This document shows positions 10,572 to 23,084 of a stretch of DNA of 64,000 nucleotides, one piece after another. Source of the DNA: Saksenaea vasiformis B4078 (Eukaryota; Mucoromycota; Mucoromycetes; Mucorales; Saksenaeaceae). The notes under the pieces were generated by a model that saw only the letters and a program-made list of their open reading frames with translations, was not told where the DNA came from and made no database searches. The first letter of the stretch is position 1, and the number at the start of each line of letters is the position of its first letter. Made by a program: the position numbers and the translations under genes. The stretch is taken from the NCBI GenBank assembly GCA_000697055.1, contig JNDT01002027.1, forward strand, positions 19,941 through 83,940, read 5' to 3'.

Positions 10572-11547
10572 ATGGGACAAAAGACGAATGAACAGAAAAA
10601 CTCGGCATCAAAGTATGACTTTGTTAAAGTTCGCGTTCATCTGTCCGATCAGCACTACTACGTCTTGTCACGATTCCTTTTATGTCGAATGTTAACTGCC
10701 GCTCGCATTGATTACGGTCATGCTTTACGCATTGCGCTCGATCTAAAGAAACGGCTAGTCGATAAGTCACAACTTGATGTATCACAGCAGGAATTACAGT
10801 CTGAATTGTTTGATCTTTTTCGGCGTCACGGTTACGGTCCAGAGCATGTACAGTGGTACAAGACAATGGCCAATTTCCACCATCAACGTATTCCTGTAGT
10901 CGTTCTTCTGGCAGGCACTGCGTCTATAGGAAAATCTACCATAGCAACCCGACTATCTGAACGCCTCAACTTATCCTCTGTGCTTAAAACCGATGTCGTC
11001 TATGATCTGATGCACACTATCATGGAGTGAGTTATCTTTTCTTTTCAATTTCTTGGCATACTGAATCGGGTTACCGTTAGTGGTGTACCTCCACCGCCGC
11101 TGTGGTCATTGGACGATATCCATTTTGATCGTGAATGCGCCCTTGTATGCCAAGGTAATTACAAATTGACAATAAAACTATTGACATGACGTGACAGGTT
11201 TGGATGCAGATCTTTGTAAATCTGTTAGCGATGGAAAATCGATCATTATCGAAGGTGATCTAGTGAGTCACGCCTTACTAGACCACATGCAGCAATTTCA
11301 GCAACAGCAAGTCATTGTAGCACCCTTTTTGCTCACTTTGCCGGACATCGCGCTACATCGGGAGTTAGTGCAGGACACAGACGTGTTTGACCGACTGCGT
11401 GCATGGCAGGATGCCTTACTTAGAATGAATACCCGAAAACAAGGCCCAAAATTCCATGTCATTCAGGTGGATTTGGACAACCTGCAACTATCTATTGACT
11501 CGATCCAATCCTTTGTACTGGAACGTATACGGAGCTGTGGCCTGTGA
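10572..11547 (+). CDS. 2-phosphoglycerate kinase-like / LPA1-like P-loop protein
   Basis: Exons 10572-11026, 11081-11154 and 11198-11547 join in phase to 292 residues. The N-terminal part (YDFVKVRVHLSDQHYYVLSR) resembles the ATP-cone-like region of LPA1/2-phosphoglycerate kinase proteins. The kinase half carries a Walker A variant, LLAGTASIGKSTIATRLSERL, then TDVVYDLM, and later DGKSIIIEGDLVSH, all in family order. Archaeal members make 2,3-bisphosphoglycerate; the plant homologue LPA1 affects phytic acid levels. The fungal substrate is not established. The two introns are 54 and 43 bases with clean GT-AG ends. The protein is shorter than plant LPA1 because the C-terminal extension is missing. 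Start chosen at the only ATG before the conserved block. Confidence 0.75.
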
Positions 11548-12269
11548 CCCATTATTGATTTCTTGATCTTTTTTAAATCGTGATGATGATAATTAATTTC
11601 ATAGCCCTGTAAAATACCTTTCTTAAGTTCACCAAATAAAGCCAGAATATGACTCAATGACTAGATCGATAACATGTGTTGTTATTGGGAAAAAAAAAAA
11701 AGGTGTTGAGTAAGGGTGGGGATCGATGAATTAAGGAATTCTCGAAATACAAGGACAGAGAGACTGACAATAAGTCCTATTAATCATGAAGATACACAAC
11801 AACCTCAATTACTTAACACCACTGCGGAAAGAGTAGTTCTTGGGTTCAAGTATAATTTTTCGCTCATTATCGAACTACTTAATGGTACTGATTCGTTAGG
11901 TCGCCCTTGTTACCAATGACTTGAGCCGGTTGACCAGATGTTGCGTCGTTTCGATTACTCTGCAATGCATTACCTTCTGCAATCACTACTCCCCACCGCA
12001 CGTAGGCATGTGCAGTTCCGCCACACAGGTAACAATTGTGGTGTTGGCCCCACCCTTCGAGGAGTTATGTAAGATCACATCGGAGTATCATTCTTTATGC
12101 CACCAACGATGCGCTAGAGGTCAAGTCTATGGAGGTCACTTCTTTGCCGTAAAGTGGATCCTTCGTAGACTCAAAGCTTATGTAGATAGCATAAAACGCC
12201 TCAGTATCATACGTTATCGATAAATCATTCCTTGATAGCTATATGCCGACATAACTTCCCTGGATTTTG
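11548..12269. other. intergenic stretch, nothing recognised
   Basis: About 720 bases after the P-loop gene and before the first dispersed repeat. A candidate poly(A) signal (aataaa) for the upstream gene occurs near 11635. Only short chance frames are seen. Confidence 0.4.
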
Positions 12270-13232
12270 ACTGATCATCTGCGTCAAACAAATATCACAT
12301 TGCGTTCAAGTTGAATAAATTTTGGCCCCAGAAGGTGATACGTCTTTGCAGTGAGAAGTGGTTTATTTTGCGTTAATCCAAGGAATAGTTCGCATCTGAA
12401 TAACACCAGTTTTGCATTAAAGAGCTTCAGTGATGGTTTTTCGGTATCCTGTCGGAAAGCAGTACAAATGTCTCAAGCTAAGGAAATGTAATATTGAAAC
12501 AAGAGATCGTTTTTGCATTGTGGGTGCTCCACTGACGGGTTCCCAGAATCCCATCGGAACCAGTAAAAATGTCTCACGATAAGGACAGGTTCCACCCAAA
12601 ATGATCCGTATTTAAAGGGACGCATGGATTTCCTTTTCTTTTTTTCCCTTTGGATCTGTTCTTTACAAAAAACATCCCGGTAAGGATGTCAATACTTCAA
12701 AGCGTATACAGGGTCATTCATTCTCCATGTTTATATTTTAGCCTACAAGACTCTGTTCTGAACCACCTTGGCTGAGTGAGCTCCCTCTTGTCACATTCGG
12801 TAAGCAAAATGATATCCATTTGCATGCACAGTTGTCACTCATTGTTACATCTTTCAAGTCCTCGCCGGGTACTGCATCGTCCAAGTCCTCTGTAGTGCTA
12901 TCAAACTCGGCCTTATGGCCATTTTCCACTTTCACCGGGCCCATCGGTCCAGAGTGCGGCGCCGGTCCCCAGCATTAGCTGGGAATACCCTTCGGGGGTA
13001 AGTGAATTGACATCAAACATCTTCCATTTATTTACCGAGAATGAATTTTTATGCTGCTCAAACAAATTTTGCGTCCATCTGGGGACCAAGTTTGATGTAA
13101 GTAGAGTATTATTTTATCGCCAATTTATATACTGATAACCGCATATTTCATCCCTTTCTTAGCGCAAACCTGGCTCTTGATGGGCGCAAAATTTACATAG
13201 AGTAGCGTAAAAATCCATTCAATAAACAGTAT
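12270..13232 (+). repeat. dispersed gene-like repeat, copy 1
   Basis: Nearly the whole stretch aligns by eye with 49640-50437. Shared landmarks in order: ttttgcgttaatccaaggaa, then ggttccacccaaaatgatcc followed by tatttaaagggacgcatg (TATA-like box and ATG), a GT-AG intron (gtaagg ... ttttag), a second donor (gtaag), a third intron (about 13097-13161) and a last exon reading LALDGRKIYIE then stop, followed by agcgtaaaa and caataaacagta. The copies differ by indels that break the frame, so this is a relic or non-coding repeat retaining gene-like splice sites. Confidence 0.65.
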
Positions 13233-13385
13233 ACAAGTGTTACTGAGCATATTGCAACCGACATGAGCGAGCATCTAAATATAGACAAACCCAACCAATC
13301 AAAATGATGTGTGGTATTATGTGCGTTGCTTGTGTTCCTGGTGTGCCTAAAGCAGCAATCAGTCGTTCTTTTTCTTAAACTCCTC

Positions 13386-14431
13386 ATGTACCTTATAGCA
13401 TTGGCGTTTACATGGCTAATTGCATGTGTGGCTGCGCAGCAGCAGCAATCAGCTACACTGACGAACCAACTGACCGAGATTGCCAAAAAATACGCCGGTA
13501 ATTTCGAAAACAAAGGTGGCCGAGTCCTCCACGACAAAGTCAATGGTAAGGCATCCACTGTTTGGACGTGTGGTCTTACGAGGGATCTCGGTAGTCTATC
13601 TTATTTTTTACGGTAACTGGACGACTCCAGACAAGGTGGCTGAACAACATATTTTTATGAATTTCGTTGATCGCGTCTCGAGCACAACATGGTTTAAAAC
13701 ATGTAAGTGAGATCCCAGACGTGAACATCTCTCGTATTGAGATTATATAACTTTTAGTTGCAGAATACACCGACAACCAGGGGCGAAAAGTATCTGGTCC
13801 TTTGAATTTGGCTGCGGCCGTAGCCGACGCCGGGAGCCACGGAATGAATTTAACGAGCACCGACACCCATAAACAGATTATCACCGACGCTGTCCATTCT
13901 GGATACCTCTCGACAACAAACGAAACCGATAAGGATGGATTCTACGTTCTATTGGCTGGTAATGACATTCATGATGCTGATTTCTGCAGCAAGCACTGCG
14001 GTTACAACTACAACAGTGATGACTTCCAGTACATGTACATTGGCTATCCAGGGGAATGCCAGGACAAGTATGTTGGCTTGTTGTGACGTTATATTCAATT
14101 CATTTTTGGGAATAGATGCGTGCCTCCTCTAATTAAGCAATCGTCACCAAACAATAACCCTGCAATGGATGCTGCCATTACCATCTTCTCGCACGAGGTC
14201 CAGGATATCCTGACTGACCCTCGTGGTGACGGGTGGGTGGTCAAGGATGGTCAAACTACGATTGAATTAGGTGATTTCTGCTCAGGTATGGGTGCAACAA
14301 CCGAACAATGGTTTGGCAACGTCTCGACGACAGAAAACAATGCAAAGTACAACCTAGCTATTGGAAACGACAAATACCTCGTACAGACTGTATTCAGTCG
14401 TCAAAAGAACGCCTGTACTTTGGCACCATAA
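13386..14431 (+). CDS. EXORDIUM / phosphate-induced protein 1-like secreted protein
   Basis: Exons 13386-13545, 13595-13702, 13758-14067 and 14116-14431 join in phase to 297 residues. The N-terminus MYLIALAFTWLIACVAAQ is a clear signal peptide. Exon 2 begins VYLIFYGNWTTPDKVAEQ, matching the YYG-x-W core of the phosphate-induced protein 1 family, and ends at TTWFKT as in that family. Later segments, AGNDIHDADFCSKHCGYN and GDFCSGMGATTEQWFGN, carry conserved Cys pairs. Plant EXORDIUM proteins act in the wall and in growth signalling; fungal members are uncharacterised. Introns are 49, 55 and 48 bases. A longer N-terminus from 13311 is possible but would bury the signal peptide. Convergent with the CotH gene 158 bases downstream. 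Confidence 0.75.
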
Positions 14432-14588
14432 TCTATCTTTCTTGTATAACATGAACAAAAATAGAAACATCTGCTCAAATGACTCTTGTGTGTGGCACAG
14501 CCCGAAAACAGTTTAACCTGCCTAAAATGCTGCGGGCGTGTTTCTTTTTTCGTACGGAAGTAAGACATCCTTTTGCTCTTTATGAATA

Positions 14589-16587
14589 CTATTGTTCTCT
14601 TTGCACTGTCTGCAAACGACGCTGTACGTTCTGCATAACAAATGTTGTTAATGCCTCTCCTGTTTGAAGGATCCAGTCCTTTAGAGGCATAAGCGACGGA
14701 TGATCTGGAATAGGTCCCTCGATTGCTGTGTCAAAGTCCACAGAACCAATGCGAGAAAGATAGTCTGCACCGAGAGGTAGCTGCAAGACCTTTTGCTGTA
14801 TCTGATCCCTATGCTTCTTCGCAACTTCGTCGTTTGCAAACGCCGAGGCACGGTACTTTCGCACTCGGGCATCCCACATGACATCTTCCCGAATAAATGC
14901 TGCAATTGAGTACATATGTTCCATAAGGAGGGGTTGGACATAAAACGCCTTGTGTATTTCCTCCAAGATACTTTCGAATCGTTGACGGAAGCTGGGCACC
15001 GCAAAGATAGCTCGTACCAATGGCCGATGACGATCGTTATTCAAAAGGTCAAACCTGTCCAGTTTAGCTAGCATGTCGGAAGGGGTATCATTCCGAAGTG
15101 GGATCATGCTGCTACCCATGGTTTGATCCAGGTCGGCTGTCATCCATAGGAATCGATCTGTTTCTGGATCCTGATACAAAAAGTAGTTGTGCGCCTGACC
15201 CAGGTAGCCGTCAACGTGACCCATGAGGACTTCAAACGCGATACTACAACGGCGTTAATGCTCAATTTATATATTGCGTACACGTACTTTTTCAAAAATA
15301 GGTCAACATCTAGATGCCTGTTCCAGGCATCTTCTATACGCTCGTCATTCTCGTCTTGGTCTATTTCAGGATGATCCACAAATTCCATAAAATCGATCAA
15401 ATCTTGAATACTTAGATCTTCTTTCGATGCAGTCTCAGAAACTTTGTAAAGTGTCTCATTGTCAAACGAGTAATCCGAAGGTTTAGGTCCTAAATAGGCG
15501 AGATTTGCACCACCTCTCAGTTTCGGCGGTGCCATCGGATTTTCCGGCATGCTCCCTTGATAAAGAGCACCATTTTTATACTTCTTTCCATGCCCAAAAA
15601 TGTTTTTCAAGAACGGATTCTTGTAATTATCAATCATCCCATACAGACCCATAGGCTCTTCGTTGACAAACAGCCTAAATAAACAGTTATTAACCAGCCT
15701 TCAGGTAGGTTACGAACTAACCGTATATACGAAGCATGCGATGCAGGCAGACCTGCAGCATCAAGCACGTCATAATATAATTTTTCGCGCATAAATGTAG
15801 GATCGGTCACACAGGCTCGCAACTTGAAGCGACGATATCCATCCAAGGATAATGGATTATCTTTGGAAATGTGGATATTAAAGGAAAACTTCTCAAATAA
15901 TCGAGAAGTCTGTCCACCAAGTTGAAATTTGACGTTTTCGAATTGACGCAGTTCGTTACCACTAATGCAATTCTGAAGGTAAACTGGGGAATGCTTGGTT
16001 GCTTTACCTGATGTGTGTCATGTTTACATTAATGGCAAACGACTCTAGGTAGTTGTCGTAGAGCTCTTGCAAATCGTCCACGGGTGCTTGAATATGCAGC
16101 GTCGGAATCTCATTTTGTGGATGAGCACTACTACTGTCCGATCTCTCATACATGTGCGGATACAGTGCCGGTAGCGCTTTTAGTCCGCTGTGATATGTGG
16201 TGGTACGTCCATAGAAATCATGTACGGGCGTTGAAGATGGTTGACGCATAAACGATTCCTCATCAACCACAGTGCCATTCTCGTAAATTTGTAAATAATG
16301 ATATGGCTTAAAAGCTTCAGCATAGCCGACGTACACCAGCGGGTCCAAGTCAGATCTCTCGAGTACGTAGACTTCTTTGATTCCTTCGATGTGTATAGCC
16401 ATCTTGACGTCTCGGTTTTTGCCCAAGTCGCCAACCACCTTAAACATTGTTATATCCGTGGCCTTCGCCACAGCGATCCAAAACACTACAGAAATCAGTA
16501 CAGGTTATGAGTCGTGATTCTTTTTGCTGTCATTAGGAAAAAAATTTCATCTGCATTGATCATACAGCAACATAATAGTTTTCGCAT
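14589..16587 (-). CDS. CotH-type spore-coat kinase homologue, secreted
   Basis: Complement of 14589-15243, 15288-15674, 15722-15961, 16008-16485 and 16566-16587, closing to 593 residues. The 22-base first exon and the second exon together encode the signal peptide MRKLLCCLFWIAVAKA. Family landmarks follow: DGYRRFKLRACVTDPTFMRE, NEEPMGLYGMIDNYKN, FEVLMGHVDGYLGQAHNYFL and FLWMTADLDQTMG, the last being the metal-binding/active-site type DxD region of CotH kinases. In bacteria CotH phosphorylates spore-coat proteins; Mucorales have many CotH paralogues, some acting as surface ligands for host cells. I do not see the GRP78-binding peptide described for CotH2/3, so invasin function should not be assumed. 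No GPI or TM segment is evident at the C-terminus. Confidence 0.8.
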
Positions 16588-16857
16588 GACGGAGAAAAAA
16601 AAGTGTCATAAGGTAAAAAAGCTTATCATAGGTGATATAAATTCTAAAATCGTGTTTGTTGAAATGCCAATCTGAACCGTTTGCCGTCATTTCATCCTCG
16701 GATAAAAATCAACGGTGGTTAGAAGTTGAATAGGGCTTGAAGTGATTTCTATCAAAAATAAATACTATTATATAGTGGGGGCAAATAAGGATACATAGGC
16801 GGGCTAATCCAGTAGCAATCCGCAGACATATATATAGAAAGTGGGAATGTGTGTTCT

Positions 16858-18434
16858 TCATTTGAACATACGATAATCGTTATTACTCCATTCTGGCCTA
16901 TCTGCCAAACGACTTGATCTTTCCATAGAGAACGAAGCCGTAGGATCTGTGATAACCGACGTATCACCATTCCGCAAAGGTCGTCCACTCAGTGCAAAGT
17001 TCGGTTCTGACGTGGTTTCACGTACGGCTGTAGTACTGAAAGGATTTGTTGATCGTACACCGGTGAAAGTTGCCAAAGAATTATGTGCTGGTGCAGCAGT
17101 TGTCTTTGCCTCCGGTGGAACTTTGACCTGTTGTAGGTCGATCACATCTTGAGCTTCATCCGTTCGCGATTTCGATCGTTTGGCCGAATCACTTGTTCCT
17201 TTACTGCGAAGATAACGAATTGCCTTTTTTTTTTCCAAGTTTAAAATTATTTTTAGATCATAGACGAATTAGTTTTATTTTGTCAGACTTAAACAAGCCT
17301 GAGCTATTTACCATGCCACAATTTTCGCAGAACGCTTGACTGGGTAGGCGTGTATAATCGACTCTCAGTGCTTCGACCAGCAAAGTAGATTCTATCAATT
17401 GGAAATAGACGGTAAAGGACTAACATAGATGGTTTGAGCTTGCTCATGGTTGTACCTATCAAGACTTACATCTGAACGGTTACCCAAGAACTCAGTCACC
17501 TTAAGGAGATTCATCGTAAGATTGACAACAAACGTCAAAATCAAGCATAACAACGATTTTCGTGCGATATATTCAATAACACGATTATGTTGACTCATTA
17601 GTGACTTGGAACTACTGATGTGCATATAAAGTCTAACGGTTTGGTTTCACGTCAGTCTATGGAATCTTTGCATCACCATGCCTTTTTACCTTCGAACAAA
17701 CATGCCACTGAGGAACACATTTGCAAGAGTATCAGCAACAAAGTTGAGGATAATAACGCCTGACCCCCTATGGTTAATGGGATTAGTCTGAATCAATGTC
17801 TCTGCACATTAACATACCACTGCGTGAGACATGTCGAACCAAGGAGAACTTGCTGTTTCATAATGTCAATTTGCAGTGAATAGAATGCAAGTTCGTAAGG
17901 CCAGTCGGAAAAGCGGAGGGCAATCAGAAAGCCTCCGACGATCTTAATCCATAGGGCATGTCGATCCGATTCAAGGATAAGAAGACGCATAAACATTACG
18001 GCATAGAAAAGTATGTAGGCTACACAAGCAGGCGGAGTCGTTAATTTCCATAGTTTCCCGTTTGTGTATATTCTAACCAATGTGCCATAGCCTAAAAAAG
18101 GGAAAATCAGTTGATGAACTGGCTCAACGTGGCTGTGACTTACGAAACCAGGAGTGGGAAAAAAGCACAAGTCGTAATCTCGAACAAGGGTATGAGGCCG
18201 AATAAAAGTCGATGGATTAAGAAAACAACAACTTGGGCCATATTGAGCAGATGACTAACAGATACGATTAGGCTGAAGTTCATCATTGCGCTTTATTTAC
18301 ATTTTGCCTTGAGTACGTCGAAATTGTCTGTAACACACCATAAAATTACGTACAGATACAACGACAGAGAGCCACATGCCGATCATATTGATACGGTCAA
18401 CGACTCTCTCTCCATATGGTGATAATATGATCAT
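16858..18434 (-). CDS. multi-pass membrane protein, unknown family
   Basis: At least six exons can be spliced from the ATG at 18434. Their segments include MWLSVVVSVRNFMVCYRQFR, LLNMAQVVVFLIHRLLFGLI, ACVAYILFYAVMFMRLLIL and SGVIILNFVADTLANVFLS. The next exon has ARKSLLCLILTFVVNL, and a following one QAFCENCGM. Six or seven hydrophobic helices are expected, giving a receptor- or channel-like topology. One possible end is the stop at 17258. Alternatively the reading continues by splicing into a Ser/Thr-rich hydrophilic tail of about 115 residues ending at 16858. I could not choose between them because the last intron lacks a strong branch/acceptor pattern. No family is recognised. Confidence 0.5.
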
Positions 18435-19009
18435 GATGTCTTATTCCTCCGCTTTAATTCGGCACCCGAGAATATAAATCTTCGTCGTCGTCCTCAGCGT
18501 CTTCGTTGTAGTCTTCGTCGTAGATTAGTGTAAAAAAAGAAAAGGAGAAAGGAATAAGAAAGGTTGGCACGGTGAGACAGGAACTAAAAAAAAAGAGGTT
18601 TTTGAATGAGAAAAGCCACGGTCTTTTTGTTATATACAGCTGGATGCTGGAGTTTGAAAAATAAGCGTAGGGTTTGTTAAAGCGCGAACCTATTCTGCAT
18701 TCCACTTCTTTCCGAAGTACTAAGCTTACCAATTCGCAATAGGTCTCCGCCCTTCCCGTTGGAAAATAGGCTTTTCTTGCTTAAATATATGAAGGTAAAG
18801 TGTGCCTCTGAAAAGCGTGGTATATTTTTTAAAGTTTGCTCATCTCCAGAACTCAATTGGTTAGGTTTTATTTGTTTGACTTATTCCTCTACCCCGCTTT
18901 CAACGATCATAAAAAATGGAACCAATGATGGCATCCCAGTTTGAGGATTTTAACGGAGTTACAAGTGATCGGCGGGAATATCAGAACCCTTCAGGGATCT
19001 GTAGCTAAT
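18435..19009 (-). other. intergenic stretch with an acidic open frame
   Basis: About 575 bases between two minus-strand genes. A frame at 18732-18454 ends in an acidic peptide (YDEDYNEDAEDDDEDLYSR) that looks like a real C-terminus, but its upstream part is low-complexity and has no supported start or acceptor. It may be a small separate gene's last exon or chance. Confidence 0.3.
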
Positions 19010-22000
19010 TCAACCTATCACAGCGAATTCAGGGGAGTACCAAACTTCCCAGTCGTTTTCGTTCTGCGGATTGCCAAAGATTTTGAGAGCCTTAACACGG
19101 AGCCTAAACGTTCCGTTAGGAACAAGGTGGATAGACCAGCTGTTCTCAGTTCTAAGTACAAAACGGCCCCGCCAGTCGTACACCCAATCCGAGTTGTCGT
19201 CACTATGGTCATTCCGGGACAACCAGTGGTCCGTGCCGTGCGGCAGATCTCCCACGACGGTATTATTCTGAACAAGCTGTAATTTCATTATGGCACTCGG
19301 AGTTCCAAGACGATTATACAAATAGAGGACATCACCGTCTCGGAAGTTATAGACCAACGAGTGATTGCTATACAATGGTCCCTGCCGTAATACAGGTTCG
19401 GCCATACGGTTCCCGATGTAAGGATAACCTTGCTGAGTACCAATCCACTTAGATGACTTATTTCCATTTGCTTTGCTCTACCTTTGTATCAAAAATTGGC
19501 AGGTCTCGTTGGTTTCCCAAAGAACCATAATAGGGAATTTGTAACGATTTAGTTTGGCGATCGTCTGTTTCATTAATCACAAGGAAACCTCCATAAATTA
19601 AATGCGACATATTGAAAGCAGGTTGGGTGAACGTCACGAGGATATCACCGGCCTCGCCGCCTCGTAATGATATTTCTGTTTTCTCAAATTTCACCGATCC
19701 ATGAATCATCCGATATTCGGGCTGAGCGATTGGGACCGCGCTCCCGGAAAGGTCATAGCCTATTGTAAGAAAGAATGGGGTTACAAGGTATATTGTTGCA
19801 TATATTTGTCAAACCTGAAACAGCAGCCGCCGGAAGATGATTAAGATGGTACGTTTTCGTTTTGTTCGACTCGTTCTTTATTGTCAGCGTGGTCCCTCCC
19901 AGAAAATGGGCAGTGTCGTTCAGAGCGATCTTGAAAGGGCTGACGCTAGTTGTACCTTGAATCGAATCGTAGATCTTTAGTGACGCTAGTCAGTCAAAAC
20001 CGCAAAGCGGGTCCTGCTATAATAGAGACCTGTATCAAGCCAGATCCTTGTTTTGCTGGCGAGTCCAAATTACTGTTGTCGGGTGCTATCACAGGCTTGG
20101 CATAATTTGTGACGGCTCTCAGCACAGTTTCCGGATCGCGTTGGCCTGTCGCCTCCATATACAGTGCGATACACCCCGCAACATAGGGCTACACGTGTTT
20201 TGTTCAAATCAAAATGAGACCGAGAGATGCTTACTGCAGCCATGCTTGTTCCACTCAGCATTGCATACCCCCCTATGACCGAATTCCACGTGAGAAGGAC
20301 GTTACCCTGGTAGAAGGACCAACGATTAATTACCGAGTTTTAGCGGATATGTCGAATAGATCTGTCCTCCGACTCCCGCGACATCGGGTTTCACGTGCAG
20401 CTGCGACCCCACACAAGCGTCAATTGTTTTTCGTTTCTCTTTTTTCTTTTATCCTGTACCTCTGGATCAGGTCCCCAAGTTGAGAATCTTTTATAGCGGT
20501 TTGGGTTAACATATCCCACAGATGATTATATTTGAAATTATCTATTTTCTTACGATGACATCATGCCAGCTGTTTTGACATGGATGAGCGCAGTGGTGAA
20601 TTCCAAAGCCACCGATCGCTGGGATTTCAGCATACGTTCAATAGTTGTGCCATCGGCGGAGGTCACCGTAGCAACAGGGATCCGGACACGTGCGCGGTCT
20701 CGTAAACTTATCGTGTCCGTGGCCGAGTCTGCAACTACTAGCATACCTGTTCCACCAGCATTCTGCACGTGTCTTGCCATTTGTCCCCACCCGCAATCTC
20801 CGGGTCTCACCAGAACGATGTTCTGCTTCATGTCTTGCAGAATTGGGGTGCAAGCGTCTGTGGCATGGACAACCTGCGTTTTGCCTTCCTGAGCCGTAAA
20901 CCGTGGATTCGACGTTGTCGAGTACTCTTGGAGATCAGGATAAATTAGTAACCAAATCAAGCCATAAATAACAAAGGAAAAAAAATAAGCGTGGTTAGTC
21001 CTAACCAAATGTGCCTAAAGTCGCTGTGTCGTTGACTATTCTAACGACATGACCGAGCTTCTCTCCATTGTCTACGGACGCCACCGCGAGAACGTTTTGA
21101 CCGATCGCAGGAGACGGTGTTCGTGCGATGCCTTAAAATGGTGTTTACCCATGTGCTGATTAGAAATTCCGAACGCTCCTTCACATCTTTAGAGTTTTTA
21201 CCGTCTCTTCCCTCGTTTCCTTGCGCCACCACCACAACGACACCCCTCTCAACGATGTTGGACAGTGCGACAGCAAGAGCATCCTAAAAGGAAAAAGGTT
21301 TTCAAAGCACATGTAGAAAACTTTCGCTACCTCTTCCCATGCACTTTCGCCTCCGCCCAGAGACAAGTTCAGGACGTCCATACCGTTTTGGGCAGCCATT
21401 TCGCTACCGCAAGACAGTAATGTTAGCTGACGTTTTGTGTTGGGCTGCTTTCTGCGTCCCCCCTCTCTTTTTCTCTCTCTCTTTCTTCTCATGCATGCTA
21501 ATACCAATGTCCCCGACGCTCTCCTATCTTTTTCAGCTACCTACGCTGCAGCCAAAATAATATCGTCGTCTGTATCACCATTACAACCAAAAATACTTTG
21601 GAATAGCTATCAGATAACTACGTAGTACATAAGATAGGTTACCGCCAAACACCCAACTGCACATTTGGTGCGACCCCTTGAAAACCCTATCGACAGATCT
21701 TAATTTCAGCTGCTGTATTGTTGATGCGTACTTTCTGCGTGTCATTTGCAGCAATTATGCCAGCGACATGTGTACCATGGCCGTCACACTCTTCGCTAAG
21801 TTGAAAGGTCAGTAGCATTCACTGTCATCTATCTCCTGCTTTTTCATGCAGTTCAACCTACAAGGGATCGCTGTCTGGTGATGGACTGGTATCTTCGCTG
21901 TAAGAATCACCGACCAAGTCATAACCATATCGAACAAGACATCCTTCCTAATATTGCATCGTAAAAGATAGAAAAGAGTTGCTGCTGTTGTTTTTTTTTC

Positions 22001-22626
22001 GTCTTTGTTACCCCAAAACATCCACCCAAAGATGGATGTGTATAATCTACTCCTGTGTCTAGTATCCCAACCTTGATGCCTTTACCCGTCCACCCTTGTT
22101 TTCTTGTCTGGTTCACACCTGTAAGTGCATGGGCGGCTTGCAAATTGGGCAAGCCAGTATCAGTCGTGCCAAATTCAAACAACGACGACTTGATTGCGCG
22201 TGGACGTGAATAGCGTTTTCCAGGCCAGTAGCGATGGACATAAGGGCAGGTGTTTAATGTCTGAGCAAGAAATATTGCGGGCTTGAGGTTGTCCATCGGA
22301 GTCGATTGAATACTTGCTGCAGAAAAATGCGGAGAAGGCGACATATGAATTGACATGCCGTTCATGATATTGGTGAAGCGGTACCGCACCGTTACGTTGA
22401 GTCCTGCCTGTTCTAGGTACTTTAGGAAGGCCTCCTGATCGGCCAAAGCTGCCTGTCGATCAGTGATAGGTGAGCGGAACTGCACAGTGTATCTGTGGAC
22501 TGCTTCCGGGTGTCGTTGATGATGTCCATGAGCTTTGTAGGACTTATGCTTGCGATACACTCTGTGGCTGTCTCCTGTTACACAAGCAAAAAGCCAGATC
22601 CAATGAACGATCCATAGTGTCTTCAT
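19010..22626 (-). CDS. secreted subtilisin-like serine protease with PA domain (multi-exon)
   Basis: Starts at ATG 22626 with a signal peptide (MKTLWIVHWIWLFACVTG), then an I9-type propeptide (HRYTVQFRSPITDRQAALAD). The catalytic triad is visible: Asp in GIKVGILDTGVDYTHPSLGG (exon 1, 22626-22012), His in EECDGHGTHVAGIIAAND (about 21800-21730) and Ser in LSGTSMAA (about 20260-20235). The segment NGMDVLNLSLGGGESAWEE also fits. A protease-associated insert lies around 20890-20580 (GGTGMLVVADSATDTIS). A C-terminal fibronectin-like region (19700-19010) follows, as in vpr/C5a-peptidase-type subtilases. Ten or so introns interrupt the gene; those after GGCFG and after DSDP close in phase, the rest I did not join. 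Role: extracellular protein degradation. Confidence 0.75.
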
Positions 22627-22777
22627 TGCTTATAAAACGAAGAAACAGACGAACAAAAAGAAAAAGAAAGGGAACTGCGCTACCTTTATTATTATATTTT
22701 CAGTTCTGATTGATATTCTTTATTACATTCTCGCAAGCCAACGGCAGAAGAACTGTTTGTACGGTTACCATTTTGAA

Positions 22778-23084
22778 TTAAAGTTTTGTTAATGAGGTCA
22801 TTTTTATTTTCCCAAGATGAATAATTTGGTTCGTGTCCCCAAAAAACCAATTTGGAGGAGCCACGGCTAGAAAAAGGTACTCAACAACTTCTTCTACACT
22901 GTGTGCTACTTGGGCCCGTGCAAAAATCGAAAGATACGCACCTATTGCAGACTTTGTTGCGTCATTCCAAGGGAGTACTACCAAATGCGGGATTTTCCAT
23001 TGATGAAACTTGCTGATCGGTCACTTCTTGTCCTTCGATTGAATTTTCGGAAAGTACGGGCCCGGTGTCACTTCTGACTTTCAT
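22778..23084 (-). CDS. possible small two-exon gene, 88 residues
   Basis: Complement of 22778-22941 and 22982-23084 with a 40-base GT-AG intron closes to 88 residues starting MKVRSDTGPVLSENSIEG. Exon 2 reads FARAQVAHSVEEVVEYLFL and then APPNWFFGDTNQIIHLGK. No family recognised, no signal peptide. It may be a real short gene or an eroded fragment; the protein-like composition is the only support. Confidence 0.25.

Noticed and set aside
18454..18732. Acidic frame as the last exon of the subtilase
   Set aside because: The subtilase already ends naturally at 19010 after its fibronectin-like region, and no donor there leads in phase to this frame.
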